Positions 1-8,692 of a DNA stretch of 64,000 bases are shown here, in pieces. Location of the stretch: positions 2,308,501 to 2,372,500 of the forward strand of contig NZ_CP107031.2 of the NCBI RefSeq assembly GCF_027474845.2. The letters are read 5' to 3'. Position 1 is the first letter of the stretch, and every line of letters starts with the position of its first letter. This DNA comes from Maribacter aestuarii (GTDB lineage Bacteria > Bacteroidota > Bacteroidia > Flavobacteriales > Flavobacteriaceae). The translations under genes and the position numbers were made by a program. Below the pieces are notes generated by a model. It ran no database searches, was not told where the DNA came from, and saw nothing but the letters and a program-made list of their open reading frames with translations.

Positions 1-3000
1 AATCTTATATCCTGATTTGGGTCGATATTAAGCTTCAGTTCTGCATCACCGGAGGCCTGTAACTTATCTTGGGTTTTTTCATCCAGTACTACGGTAAACT
101 GTGCGTCATTCGAGATTTCCAGAGTGGTATTGATGTCCATTCCGTAAAAAATAGAGGGTCTTTTCTTGTTTTCGTTTCGTGTAAGTATGGCGTCGGGGTT
201 CTCCTTGTTTACAAAGATTACGATACCATCCCTTTCTTGAATCTCTAACTGGTCCTGGGGTACGATGTATGTTAAATCTGTAATATCCCTTACCCTTAAA
301 TTTCCGTTAACCACTGGGGATTTTAAATTTCCTGTAACGTTTACATCTGCGTTTATACTCGCAATTCCGTAAACAAGCTCATTATCACCTTTTTTAGAAT
401 CCAAGACTCTAAAGCGGTCTGCTTTTACATTGAGGTCAAAGCCTGGATTTAAAAGATTAGGGGTGAATATGGTCCCGTTCACGACCAAAGAACCTTTGGT
501 CTCATCCGCTATGTTGAAATTTGAGAGGGATATTTTCTCTTGGTCCAGGTCCACAGTTTCATTATCAATATTCAATGTTGTGTTGAATGAAGTCAGTGTA
601 AGCCCAATATCATTAAAATTTATCCTACCGGAATAGGTGGGGTCCTTCAAAGTGCCATTAACCAACATGCTTCCGGAAAGATAACCTTTGGCGTTGGAAA
701 TATCTTCTTTAAAAAATCCCTGTATGACGCTCATTTTTAGTTCCTCTATATCCAGTTCTAGATTTAGTTCCGCACCACTCTCTTTGGCAACATAGTCCCC
801 GGTAAGCTTTAATTTGGCATCCCCGTCTTTAATGGCTAGGTCAAAATCATAATCGGAGAAAGACTTGGAGGAAGCGTCCAATATTAGCGTGCCTAGGGGA
901 TTCTCCATGACCTGAAAATTCCCTATCTCTATATCCGATATTAAACCTGATGCACCATAGGGATTGAGCAAAATAAAATTTCCTTCGACCCTTCCTTTGG
1001 CCAAAGCCTCATCCGGATTGAATAAGCTTAGAAATGTTTGCAATTCGAAATTTTCGAAGACTATCCCAATATGTTCCTGTTCTATTTTTGGAAGTTCTGA
1101 AGATATACGTAGACTTTGGCTGTTCCTGCTAAGGATGAGGTTTTCTAAGCCAAGATAGGACTCCGCTATAACAATGGAATTATCGTTTGGAAGTTGCCAT
1201 TGTTTCTTGTTTAAAACGAGTTCTTCCGGGTCTATGTGCAATCTTAGGGTGTCCTTTTTAAAAACAAGTTGCGAGGTAAGGTGGGCCACTTGTACCGAGT
1301 CGTTTTCGGCATTAAAGTCCAATAGCAATTCTTTATTTCTAAGTTTTCCCTCCAAATATGTCTTTTTGAGGTGTATCGGTTCATAGGTAAGGTTACCTAA
1401 ACCTGCCGAGAAATTTAAATCGGTCGCATCACCGTTAAGAAGTACGTTTAAACTATCTATGGAACTTCCGGCATAGGATATTTTAGGTACTTTGACTTCT
1501 GCGTAGAGGGTTTTTTCCTTGGAATCAAAGGAAGCATCAACGTTGAGCGAATCCAAGTCCGTAAAGCCATCAAAAAATACTTTGGTAATTATAGGGGTGG
1601 GTCTGAGCGAAAGCTGCAATTTAGCGTTTATGGTATCATCCGCTGTCGCCATACTATCGGCACTAAAATAATTTTCAAGTTGTCCTTTAAGGGCATTAGT
1701 GATTCTATTCGGGGATGCGTTCGAATACAGCTCACCGTTCACAAAACCGCTATTTATAACAACATCGGTTATAGAGTCTTCAATATGTGCTCGAATGGAT
1801 ATTTGTTCCACTTGGTATTGTTCGTTGTAAGCCACGGCTATACCATCCTTAATCGTGGTATTTACCGTAAAATCGGATGGAGTTCCCTTGTAGGTCCCAT
1901 CGATTGTTGCAGCTATCTTAATGTCATTATCGGAAAAACCTAAATTTTTGAGATCTGCCCCAATAATGTTAGAGATTAGACTTATGTTCATATTTGCTGA
2001 ACCAAGATTGAGCTTGGTATCGACATTCATGTTCAGGTTAGGGTCTTTGATATTTGCCGATATAGTTCCCGAACCGTTTACTAATTCTCCATCTATTTGA
2101 ATATCGGTATAATCGTAGCCCCTAAACTCAAATTGTGAAATCGTACCATTTATAGTAGCGTCCAAATCTTCCACACTCGCCCCATAGCCATTGCCCTCCA
2201 CTTGTAGGGAAATGAGGCCTAATTGCTCGTTCTTCAATAATTTTCCGAGTTGAACGCTATCCATATTCACAGAACCCTTAAATCCTATACTTTCCCCAAA
2301 TGTTACGGAACCGTCCACATTGGCTTGTCCTTCAGGGACTTTTAGCAAGGCATTTGTGCTGATATTGTCGATGCTTCCTGCAATAGAACCCTTTACTGTC
2401 AAAGTTTTGGGAATAGAAATGCCCAGGTCCTTCTCTGATACAAACTTTTTGATATCGGTTTGGGAACTAGTAAGGTTGACATCGTTCATATCATAACGTA
2501 TGGAATCTGTTTGCGTCAGGTTTAATAGATTGCCAGAAGCCGATAGTTGGGTAGACTGTCCCCAAGACAGATTAGCATTAAAATTATCTACTTTTTTCAA
2601 GTTTCCTTTGGCATATGCATTACCTGTAATCGTTTTTGTAGCTAATGAGTCCAGATAGACATTTGACGCTAATTCTGGCAGGAGTTGTTGCACATCTTTG
2701 ATTTCCAAAGAAAGGTTCTTTAACTCGGCCGATAGTTCACCTTGCTGGGGATTTTTTATGGCCTGATCAAGGGATTTAAAATCAACTTGCAGATTTGCAT
2801 CAACCCTACTTTGGTTCAAATTAAGGGAAAGGTCGGATAAGTAGGCTGAGGTAACCGTTAAACCCGCTTCAAAAGCTAATTCATTTAATCGAATACCGCT
2901 TGGTTCATAAAAGGATAATTGAGCAACCTTAAGATTGAATTTTTTAGGGCGATACTCAAAACCGGAAGCATTGAGTGCTAGCTTCTGTATTTTGAAAGCA

Positions 3001-4037
3001 TTAACATCAAACTGAGACGGATTTAGCGGAGTATCATTTTGAGTAAACACAACATTGTTGTTTTCCAAGTTGATATTGGTAGCTCCCAGAACAAAGTCAG
3101 GCCAACGGAACTCATCAGGGCTATTGGAATTGACCGCTAACTCTGCTGTTCTTGTTTCAATACCCTTGACGTGCAATGCTATATCTGAGTCCTTTAAAAT
3201 AAAATCATCCGTTTTGTAGGTATTATTTGGGATGTCGGCTAAGACATCAGTCAGTCCTACCTTGCCCAATTTAAAATTTGTGTTTATTCCATCACTTTCG
3301 GATTGATAGGTGACGTCTATGTTGGAGAGCTCAAAATTTTTGACCTCAATTTTTGGTAAAGGAACACTTGTGGTATCATTAGTGACAGGAAAAGCATGGG
3401 TTTGAACGTAACTTAAATGGGTTTCTGCCAATCTAAAATCGGAAATATGGTATTTCATTTCTTCCAAGTCGAATGCGGCTATGGAGGTGTTCAGATTCCC
3501 AATTTCAGTAGATAGGTCTATCCCCAGATAGGCATCGTGGTAATTAACCTTCCAATCTTCAAGACTGAAATCTCCCAACGATATGGACATGGGTTCAGTT
3601 GTATTTGTCGAATCCGATGATGTAGAAAACACATCCAGTAAAAATGAGAAATTGAATACTTCTGGGTTTGAGCCCCTTTTGATGTTGGCTATAAGACCAT
3701 TGGAAACTACATCATCTATACTTAATTCGTTTTTGAACAGTAATGGATAAATGGGTAGGTCCAGTTGTAAATTTTTGGTGTATAGCAGCGTGTCCCCAGC
3801 CTGGTCTTCCAAATACAGACCCTCTACCTGAATATCCCCAGTGAAGGTCACAAAAAGTTTGTCTATAGCTACTTCGGTATTGGTTTCCTTGGAGATATTA
3901 TCGGTTATCTTTGAAACAATAATTTCCTGACCCCACGGGCTTCTAATAAAGAGGATTATAGCAACAAAAAGCAGCAATAAGAACAGGAAAAACCTTCCAA
4001 TTATCTTAAGTGTTTTCTTTTTATTGATGGTTCTCAT
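1..4037 (-). CDS. tamB: TamB-like translocation/assembly module protein, C-terminus outside the window
   Basis: The minus strand is open from an ATG at 4037 to the window edge (over 1,340 codons) without a stop. The N-terminus is a short basic stretch followed by one hydrophobic segment (residues about 12-28, signal anchor), then a very long run of amphipathic beta-rich repeats of the AsmA/TamB type with many NxNL/xVxG strands. TamB proteins span the periplasm and help insert or supply outer-membrane components (autotransporters, phospholipids) together with a BamA-family partner. The conserved C-terminal DUF490 region should lie mainly beyond position 1. Family assignment is from fold pattern and length; the precise cargo is unknown. 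Confidence 0.85.
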   Translation of the reverse strand, partial: MRTINKKKTLKIIGRFFLFLLLLFVAIILFIRSPWGQEIIVSKITDNISKETNTEVAIDKLFVTFTGDIQVEGLYLEDQAGDTLLYTKNLQLDLPIYPLLFKNELSIDDVVSNGLIANIKRGSNPEVFNFSFLLDVFSTSSDSTNTTEPMSISLGDFSLEDWKVNYHDAYLGIDLSTEIGNLNTSIAAFDLEEMKYHISDFRLAETHLSYVQTHAFPVTNDTTSVPLPKIEVKNFELSNIDVTYQSESDGINTNFKLGKVGLTDVLADIPNNTYKTDDFILKDSDIALHVKGIETRTAELAVNSNSPDEFRWPDFVLGATNINLENNNVVFTQNDTPLNPSQFDVNAFKIQKLALNASGFEYRPKKFNLKVAQLSFYEPSGIRLNELAFEAGLTVTSAYLSDLSLNLNQSRVDANLQVDFKSLDQAIKNPQQGELSAELKNLSLEIKDVQQLLPELASNVYLDSLATKTITGNAYAKGNLKKVDNFNANLSWGQSTQLSASGNLLNLTQTDSIRYDMNDVNLTSSQTDIKKFVSEKDLGISIPKTLTVKGSIAGSIDNISTNALLKVPEGQANVDGSVTFGESIGFKGSVNMDSVQLGKLLKNEQLGLISLQVEGNGYGASVEDLDATINGTISQFEFRGYDYTDIQIDGELVNGSGTISANIKDPNLNMNVDTKLNLGSANMNISLISNIIGADLKNLGFSDNDIKIAATIDGTYKGTPSDFTVNTTIKDGIAVAYNEQYQVEQISIRAHIEDSITDVVINSGFVNGELYSNASPNRITNALKGQLENYFSADSMATADDTINAKLQLSLRPTPIITKVFFDGFTDLDSLNVDASFDSKEKTLYAEVKVPKISYAGSSIDSLNVLLNGDATDLNFSAGLGNLTYEPIHLKKTYLEGKLRNKELLLDFNAENDSVQVAHLTSQLVFKKDTLRLHIDPEELVLNKKQWQLPNDNSIVIAESYLGLENLILSRNSQSLRISSELPKIEQEHIGIVFENFELQTFLSLFNPDEALAKGRVEGNFILLNPYGASGLISDIEIGNFQVMENPLGTLILDASSKSFSDYDFDLAIKDGDAKLKLTGDYVAKESGAELNLELDIEELKMSVIQGFFKEDISNAKGYLSGSMLVNGTLKDPTYSGRINFNDIGLTLTSFNTTLNIDNETVDLDQEKISLSNFNIADETKGSLVVNGTIFTPNLLNPGFDLNVKADRFRVLDSKKGDNELVYGIASINADVNVTGNLKSPVVNGNLRVRDITDLTYIVPQDQLEIQERDGIVIFVNKENPDAILTRNENKKRPSIFYGMDINTTLEISNDAQFTVVLDEKTQDKLQASGDAELKLNIDPNQDIR

Positions 4038-4098
4038 GTTGTGGGATAATCATGATATTCGTTTGGTAATTGAGTTATGGGATATAGAACCAATTTAC

Positions 4099-4206
4099 CT
4101 ACGAATTTACCATGAATGCAGTGGCAAGTATAATGATAATGACAATCACCATAACGAGGTTGTAGAACCTTCTCTTTTTTCTTTTAGCCTGTTTTAAAGA
4201 AGCCAT
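4099..4206 (-). CDS. Small single-pass membrane protein, hypothetical (35 aa)
   Basis: A 35-codon frame starts at ATG 4206 and stops at TAG 4099, 61 bp upstream of tamB on the same strand. It has a strongly basic N-terminus (KQAKRKKRR) followed by a hydrophobic helix of about 17 residues, the layout of a small inner-membrane protein with the basic end in the cytoplasm. I do not recognise a family. It could be a real small protein co-transcribed with tamB or a chance frame; the clean basic-then-hydrophobic pattern is the only support. Confidence 0.4.
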   Translation of the reverse strand: MASLKQAKRKKRRFYNLVMVIVIIIILATAFMVNS

Positions 4207-4318
4207 GCCGTAAAGATAGGTTACGTTACAAAAACGTTTAACTTTTTCAGCAATAATCTTGTCTGTTTCGCTAGTACTTTTGAAACAAACTAAAAATTAT
4301 AAATATGGACTTCAGCCT

Positions 4319-5422
4319 TTATTTGAGACCTTTTACTTGAATTTGGTGAAAACTGTCGGCCTGTAGACGCAGCAGTTCCTCTGCTTTTCTTTTTTTGTAG
4401 CCGTAAAGCTCTTCCTCTCCTTTCAAATCTTCGTAAATCTTTTGGTTGATTTCCCCATCGGTGGTAACGATGAGTTTACGTTGTGCTACTTTTTGGGCTA
4501 CCCAAGATGATAATATGCTTTCTTCTTCCTCGATTTTTATATCGTATTCACCTTTGGGTGCTAGTAGTTTGGCAATAATCGGAGAGGTTTCTATGGCAAG
4601 GAACAATAGAAAAATAAAAAATGATGGAAACCATGGTAACTCTCCCAAAGCCGTAATACGAGCCATTAATCCATCGAATCCGTCAATAATGGGTTGTGTA
4701 TTAGTAACAACCTCTGCGTATTCCGTATTTAGTGCGGAAATCTGGGATTCAATTCCGGTTATTTTATCAGTATTTATGGCTTTAAGAGCATTTAATTCGG
4801 CCAAGGCTGCATCGTGTTTTTCACGTTTTTCCGCATAAACCGGGCCTTTTCCTAAAAGTTTGGTCCCTGCGGTCCCTTCCGCCTCGGAGATGTAGATATC
4901 GTATAAGGCATTGGTTTCTGCCTCTTTGTTAGTGATTTCCGCTTTCAAGGAAGCAATATCTTGATTCAGTTGCTCAACAGTTGGAGTGTATTGTAGGGCC
5001 AACTGTTCCTTATTGGCCAAGGTCAGTTCATTTTTTTGTTCCAATAAAACCTGGTTGATTTCTTTTTCGAAAATTTTCATCTCCAAAGGTTTGGAGATGA
5101 CCACGGCGATAATTATGGCCAAAATTATACGCGGGGTGGCCTGTAATAATTCCTGGCCAAATTTATCCCTTTTTTTAATGGTTGAAACAATGAAGCGGTC
5201 TAGATTAAAAATCAATAAGCCCCAAATAAACCCAAAGAAAACCGCGGCATAAATGCTGTCAAAAACAGTGTAAAGTGCATAACTGCTGGCTATAAATGCC
5301 ATGACCGCTGTGAAAAATACGGTCGCCCCAATACCGGCATATTTATTTTGTTCTCCTTTGGAACAGGTTTTTAAAATTTCGGAATCTGCCCCGGAGCAGA
5401 GAATAAAAAAATCTTGTAACAT
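4319..5422 (-). CDS. DUF4407 domain-containing membrane protein
   Basis: The 367-residue protein begins with a short motif containing a conserved CSGAD segment, then hydrophobic helices at about residues 30-50, 57-75 and 95-110, a long charged coiled-coil middle (about 115-240) and another hydrophobic helix near 265-285. This is the standard DUF4407 arrangement: membrane helices at both ends with a large extramembrane coiled coil. The function is unknown. It stands alone, with a terminator between it and the M56 gene upstream, so it has its own promoter. Confidence 0.85.
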   Translation of the reverse strand: MLQDFFILCSGADSEILKTCSKGEQNKYAGIGATVFFTAVMAFIASSYALYTVFDSIYAAVFFGFIWGLLIFNLDRFIVSTIKKRDKFGQELLQATPRIILAIIIAVVISKPLEMKIFEKEINQVLLEQKNELTLANKEQLALQYTPTVEQLNQDIASLKAEITNKEAETNALYDIYISEAEGTAGTKLLGKGPVYAEKREKHDAALAELNALKAINTDKITGIESQISALNTEYAEVVTNTQPIIDGFDGLMARITALGELPWFPSFFIFLLFLAIETSPIIAKLLAPKGEYDIKIEEEESILSSWVAQKVAQRKLIVTTDGEINQKIYEDLKGEEELYGYKKRKAEELLRLQADSFHQIQVKGLK

Positions 5423-5511
5423 ACTTTTTGTTTTTTGATTGATGCTGAAATTTCTTCAGTGTTGATGATCGCCTTACCTGTTAGAACGTGGTTTGCTTGG
5501 AATTGTTACAC

Positions 5512-5540
5512 AAAAAGCCTTCAATTTGAAGGCTTTTTTT
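5512..5540. terminator. Bidirectional rho-independent terminator
   Basis: An AAAAAGCCTTC / GAAGGCTTTTTTT inverted repeat with a very small loop and T-runs on both strands sits just after the stop of the M56 peptidase gene (5562, minus strand). It would end that transcript before DUF4407. Confidence 0.75.
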
Positions 5541-5561
5541 AACTCGCGGGCTAAATCGACT

Positions 5562-7547
5562 TTATAAATACTTCGAAATTTTTACAATTGGGGTTCCATT
5601 GTTTGATTGTTTAGTGCTTATGCTTAGATCACGATATTCTTTTATGAGAGCTATCGCCTTATCGGATGAAATCTCCTTCCCCTTATACATGAAAATCGCA
5701 CCCTTTTTGGCCATGTCGATAATATGGTCCAATGGAGATGGTGGAGTTGGAGGAGGTGGTGTCGGCATTGATTTAACCTCTCTTTTTAATACAGAAGGCC
5801 GTGGAGGGGGATCTTTCTCAATTTTGCCAATGTAAACTTTCGGTGGTTTAGGTGGTGAAGTGGGTTCTAAGGTTTTGACTGATCCAATAACGTCATACGG
5901 GTCCTGTGTTTCAATTATTTCTTTTATTTGGACCGCAGCTTGCTCTCTTTCATTGGGAACTTTTGGCGCTTTTGGTGCCGGTGGGGGTTCTGGAAAATCT
6001 GGAAAGGGTTCAGCATCGGCTTTTTGTTTGTCGGACATTAAACTATAGATATATTCCAAGCGCTCCACATCTTTACTAAGGATTTTCATATGGTTGCTAT
6101 CCATCTCATTATATTTTTTTGCTAAAGCATTGTATTCGGCCATCTGGTTTCTGGAGGCACCATTTTGTATGTTTTTGGACCAACATTCTGGGAAGGGTTG
6201 CGCTTCTTTTTTCTGTTTTGAGGTCATCAGCTTATAAATGGATTCCAAAGTCTTTAAATCATTTCGTGGAATTATTCTTTTTGCGATGGGAACGGCATTA
6301 TATTTTTTGGCTAGACCGTTGTATTTTTTAATTTGTGATTGTTCCGTAACAGTTTCGACAAGATTTCCAGTGTACATGGGTTCTGGCCCAACGATGTTTA
6401 TTTGTGCAACGCCATATTCCATTAAAATACGGTCCACATCCTTAATAATCTCCTTAGGGGTGTCCGCCTCTACTTTAATGACAGCTTTAATTTGTTGTTC
6501 TCTTTGCGTTTTGGAGAGGCTTTGATTTAGTTTTAGAAGACGGTCTCCCAATTCTTCCACAGCAATCATCTCCCCTTCCTGAAAAAACAACTCTCCTTCT
6601 TTATTAATCCTGATTTCAATATTTTCTATTAGGATGCCTATTTTATTGATGACGGGCGTGTTCCTCTGTATTTCGATAAATTTTCTTTCACTAAAGCCTA
6701 ATAATAGTAAGGCCACTAGTGGTAGGATTAAAAAACTCCTTAGTGTAACTGATGTTTTCGATGTTCTTTTTTTCATGACTGTAAAACGTTTTTTGATTGA
6801 TGAATAATTAATGGCATTCGCAATGCCCGTCGACTGATATTTTTCTAGACTTTCCTTTGATAAGTAAGAAAGCAGCGTGTTTTGATAATTGGCCGTACCG
6901 TTTTCCCTTTTTAGGACCGCACTGTCCGCTAAAAATTCATGATTTAGTTTTATACTTTTTTTGAACAGATAAACAAATGGGTTGAACCACAATAGCACTT
7001 GTAGCAACTCTATAAAAAGGACATCCAGACTATGGCGCTGCCTCGCATGAGTTTCCTCATGTATTAAAACAGCTTTGGGTATGGCGTTGGATTCGAACTT
7101 GTTTTTATTTAGAAATATAAAGCTGAAAAAGGTATGTGGGGGTAACTTCTCTTTGAGCAAAACCTTGATGCTAAAATTTTCTTTCAATTTAGGATTGATT
7201 TTTATACGTCTTAAGATTTGATAAAGGTGCTTTGCAAATCGAAACCCAAAACCAAATAATCCAATGAAATAAACGGTCCATAAAAGTCTCGGCCAATTAA
7301 TTACATCCATGTCCGTTGGAGGCTCGGATAATTGGGAGTAAGTAATGGTAGTGGTAGTCATTTCCGGAGAAATCGTTGGCTCAACATATTCTATAAATAC
7401 AAGGCTTGGTATAATAAAAGAGGCTACTATGGCACTTAGGAGAAAAAAGCGCTTAAAAACATGCATGTTTTCCCGCTCCAATAGTAATTTATAAAAGAGG
7501 AGTAGAATGGCCATGCAAGCCCCCGATTTGATTAGATAATCTAGCAT
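5562..7547 (-). CDS. M56 family (BlaR1/MecR1-type) membrane metallopeptidase
   Basis: This 661-residue protein has N-terminal membrane helices (about 5-25, 33-52, 86-103), a zinc-protease motif HEETH at residues 163-167 with a downstream HE at about 203-204, and a further membrane helix near 270-285. The C-terminal half is periplasmic, rich in Pro/Pro-Lys, and carries two repeats of a segment containing YNALAKKYN-like sequence. In BlaR1 systems the cytoplasmic protease domain is triggered by an outside signal and removes the partner repressor. Its start lies 2 bp after the stop of the BlaI-like gene, so the two form an operon. There is no penicillin-binding sensor domain, so the inducing signal is unknown and beta-lactam sensing should not be assumed. 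Confidence 0.85.
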   Translation of the reverse strand: MLDYLIKSGACMAILLLFYKLLLERENMHVFKRFFLLSAIVASFIIPSLVFIEYVEPTISPEMTTTTITYSQLSEPPTDMDVINWPRLLWTVYFIGLFGFGFRFAKHLYQILRRIKINPKLKENFSIKVLLKEKLPPHTFFSFIFLNKNKFESNAIPKAVLIHEETHARQRHSLDVLFIELLQVLLWFNPFVYLFKKSIKLNHEFLADSAVLKRENGTANYQNTLLSYLSKESLEKYQSTGIANAINYSSIKKRFTVMKKRTSKTSVTLRSFLILPLVALLLLGFSERKFIEIQRNTPVINKIGILIENIEIRINKEGELFFQEGEMIAVEELGDRLLKLNQSLSKTQREQQIKAVIKVEADTPKEIIKDVDRILMEYGVAQINIVGPEPMYTGNLVETVTEQSQIKKYNGLAKKYNAVPIAKRIIPRNDLKTLESIYKLMTSKQKKEAQPFPECWSKNIQNGASRNQMAEYNALAKKYNEMDSNHMKILSKDVERLEYIYSLMSDKQKADAEPFPDFPEPPPAPKAPKVPNEREQAAVQIKEIIETQDPYDVIGSVKTLEPTSPPKPPKVYIGKIEKDPPPRPSVLKREVKSMPTPPPPTPPSPLDHIIDMAKKGAIFMYKGKEISSDKAIALIKEYRDLSISTKQSNNGTPIVKISKYL

Positions 7548-7549
7548 CT

Positions 7550-7915
7550 TTATTTCTTTTCGATTTCTTTGTCTATTAATTTTTTGAGCTCCTCCAACTC
7601 CAACTTACTAAGGTTAGTCTCTTGGGTAAAAAAAGAGGCGAACTGCCCGGGACTATTATTGAAAAAGTTCTTTATAAGTCCGTTCACGTGCTTGGAGAAA
7701 TAGTCCTTCTTTTTAACTAAAGGAAAATATTCCCTGGACCTGCCCAAACTTTTATACGCAACAAAACCTTTGTCCGTCATTCGTTTCAGAAGAGTGGCCA
7801 CGGTGGTGGTAGCGGGCTTAGGGTCCGGATAAGCATCGAGCAAATCTTTCATGAAAGCCTTTTTTTGCTTCCAGATAATATTCATTAATTCTTCTTCAGA
7901 TTTTGATAGCTGCAT
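7550..7915 (-). CDS. BlaI/MecI/CopY family transcriptional repressor
   Basis: A winged-helix repressor of the Penicillinase_R family: a short N-terminal acidic helix (LSKSEEELMNIIW), a recognition region with TTVATLLKRM, a wing with the GFVAYKSLGRSREYFPL segment, and a C-terminal dimerisation tail. It should repress its own operon with the M56 protease. I chose the start at 7915 (121 aa), not the longer frame from 7948. The 7948 ATG lies inside the -7 promoter box (7942-7949) and so upstream of the expected transcript start. Family members also normally begin a few residues before the SEEE motif. Confidence 0.85.
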   Translation of the reverse strand: MQLSKSEEELMNIIWKQKKAFMKDLLDAYPDPKPATTTVATLLKRMTDKGFVAYKSLGRSREYFPLVKKKDYFSKHVNGLIKNFFNNSPGQFASFFTQETNLSKLELEELKKLIDKEIEKK

Positions 7916-7937
7916 GCGTGGGATATTTAGAATGTAC

Positions 7938-7951
7938 TCTACAAACATAGA
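7938..7951. promoter_or_regulatory. BlaI-type operator O1 overlapping the -7 box
   Basis: TCTACA-AA-CATAGA, an imperfect copy of the TACAnnTGTA-type BlaI/MecI operator. It overlaps the minus-strand -7 element TATGTTTG (7942-7949) of the blaI-like operon. Its centre is 28 bp from operator O2. Confidence 0.75.
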
Positions 7952-7965
7952 ATAAAAATATTAAT

Positions 7966-7979
7966 TCTACAAGTGTAGA
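7966..7979. promoter_or_regulatory. BlaI-type operator O2, perfect palindrome over the -33 region
   Basis: TCTACA-AG-TGTAGA is a perfect 6-bp inverted repeat with a 2-bp spacer, matching the TACAnnTGTA operator core. It covers the CTTG that sits 20 bp upstream of the TATGTTTG -7 box, so repressor bound at O1 and O2 would occlude both promoter elements. Confidence 0.8.
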
Positions 7980-8055
7980 GTAAAATATTTTAAATTCAAG
8001 TTGAAATCAGTGTTCCTATGCTTTGTCTTAAGTTTGTGTTTTTAAGAAGTACTAT

Positions 8056-8634
8056 ATGCAACTATTGGAGGAACTGGGGAGTAGAAGTAATAATAAATGT
8101 GAATTATGTGCATCGTCAGGACCTTTGGAGATATATGAAGTGCCACCAGTAACAACTGGTGGTGTCGATGGTAGTATATTAGTCTGTGCGACATGCAAAA
8201 ATCAAATTGAGAATCAGGAGCTTATGGAGTCCAATCACTGGCGCTGCTTAAACGATAGTATGTGGAGTGAGCATGATGTTGTTAAGGTAATATCCTGGAG
8301 AATGCTTTCGCGCTTAAAATTAGAAGGTTGGCCTAAGGATTTATTGGAGATGATGGACTTGGACGACACAACCTTGGCGTGGGCAAAGGCAACCGGCGAA
8401 GGGCTTTCCGAAAGTGAAAGGATAATTCATAGAGATACCAATGGCGTTATCTTGGAGAATGGTGATAACGTAGTTTTAATAAAGGATTTAAAGGTAAAAG
8501 GTTCCAGTATGGTAGCAAAACAAGGAACCGCCGTGAGAAGAATATCACTGGATAGGGAAAATGCAGCATATGTTGAAGGCAAGGTCGATGGTCAACAGAT
8601 AGTACTTATTACGAAGTATATTAAGAAGATTTAA
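8056..8634 (+). CDS. PhnA (YjdM)-like protein with zinc-ribbon N-terminus
   Basis: The 192-residue protein has an N-terminal zinc ribbon (CELC near residues 16-19 and CATC near 55-58) and a C-terminal PhnA domain with D-NG-LENGD-V-LIKDL-VKG and the closing KYIKK segment. PhnA/YjdM proteins are small soluble proteins once linked to alkylphosphonate use, but their biochemical role is not settled, and here no phosphonate genes are nearby. It is monocistronic. A good -7 box (TAAGTTTG, 8029-8036) lies 20 bp before the start codon. Confidence 0.85.
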   Translation: MQLLEELGSRSNNKCELCASSGPLEIYEVPPVTTGGVDGSILVCATCKNQIENQELMESNHWRCLNDSMWSEHDVVKVISWRMLSRLKLEGWPKDLLEMMDLDDTTLAWAKATGEGLSESERIIHRDTNGVILENGDNVVLIKDLKVKGSSMVAKQGTAVRRISLDRENAAYVEGKVDGQQIVLITKYIKKI

Positions 8635-8692
8635 TCTTCAAGCTAAAGGGAATTAATTTGATGGATTACCTATGGTCATAACCCTTTCGCTT

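Noticed and set aside
4446..5252. Plus-strand frames opposite the DUF4407 gene
   Set aside because: They are shadows of a convincing minus-strand gene and have unnatural Ser/Cys-rich translations.
8001..8012. Inverted repeat around TTCAAGTTGAA before the PhnA-like gene
   Set aside because: Near the right distance to the -7 box but lacks the TGA-N6-TCA pattern, so I did not count it in the regulon.
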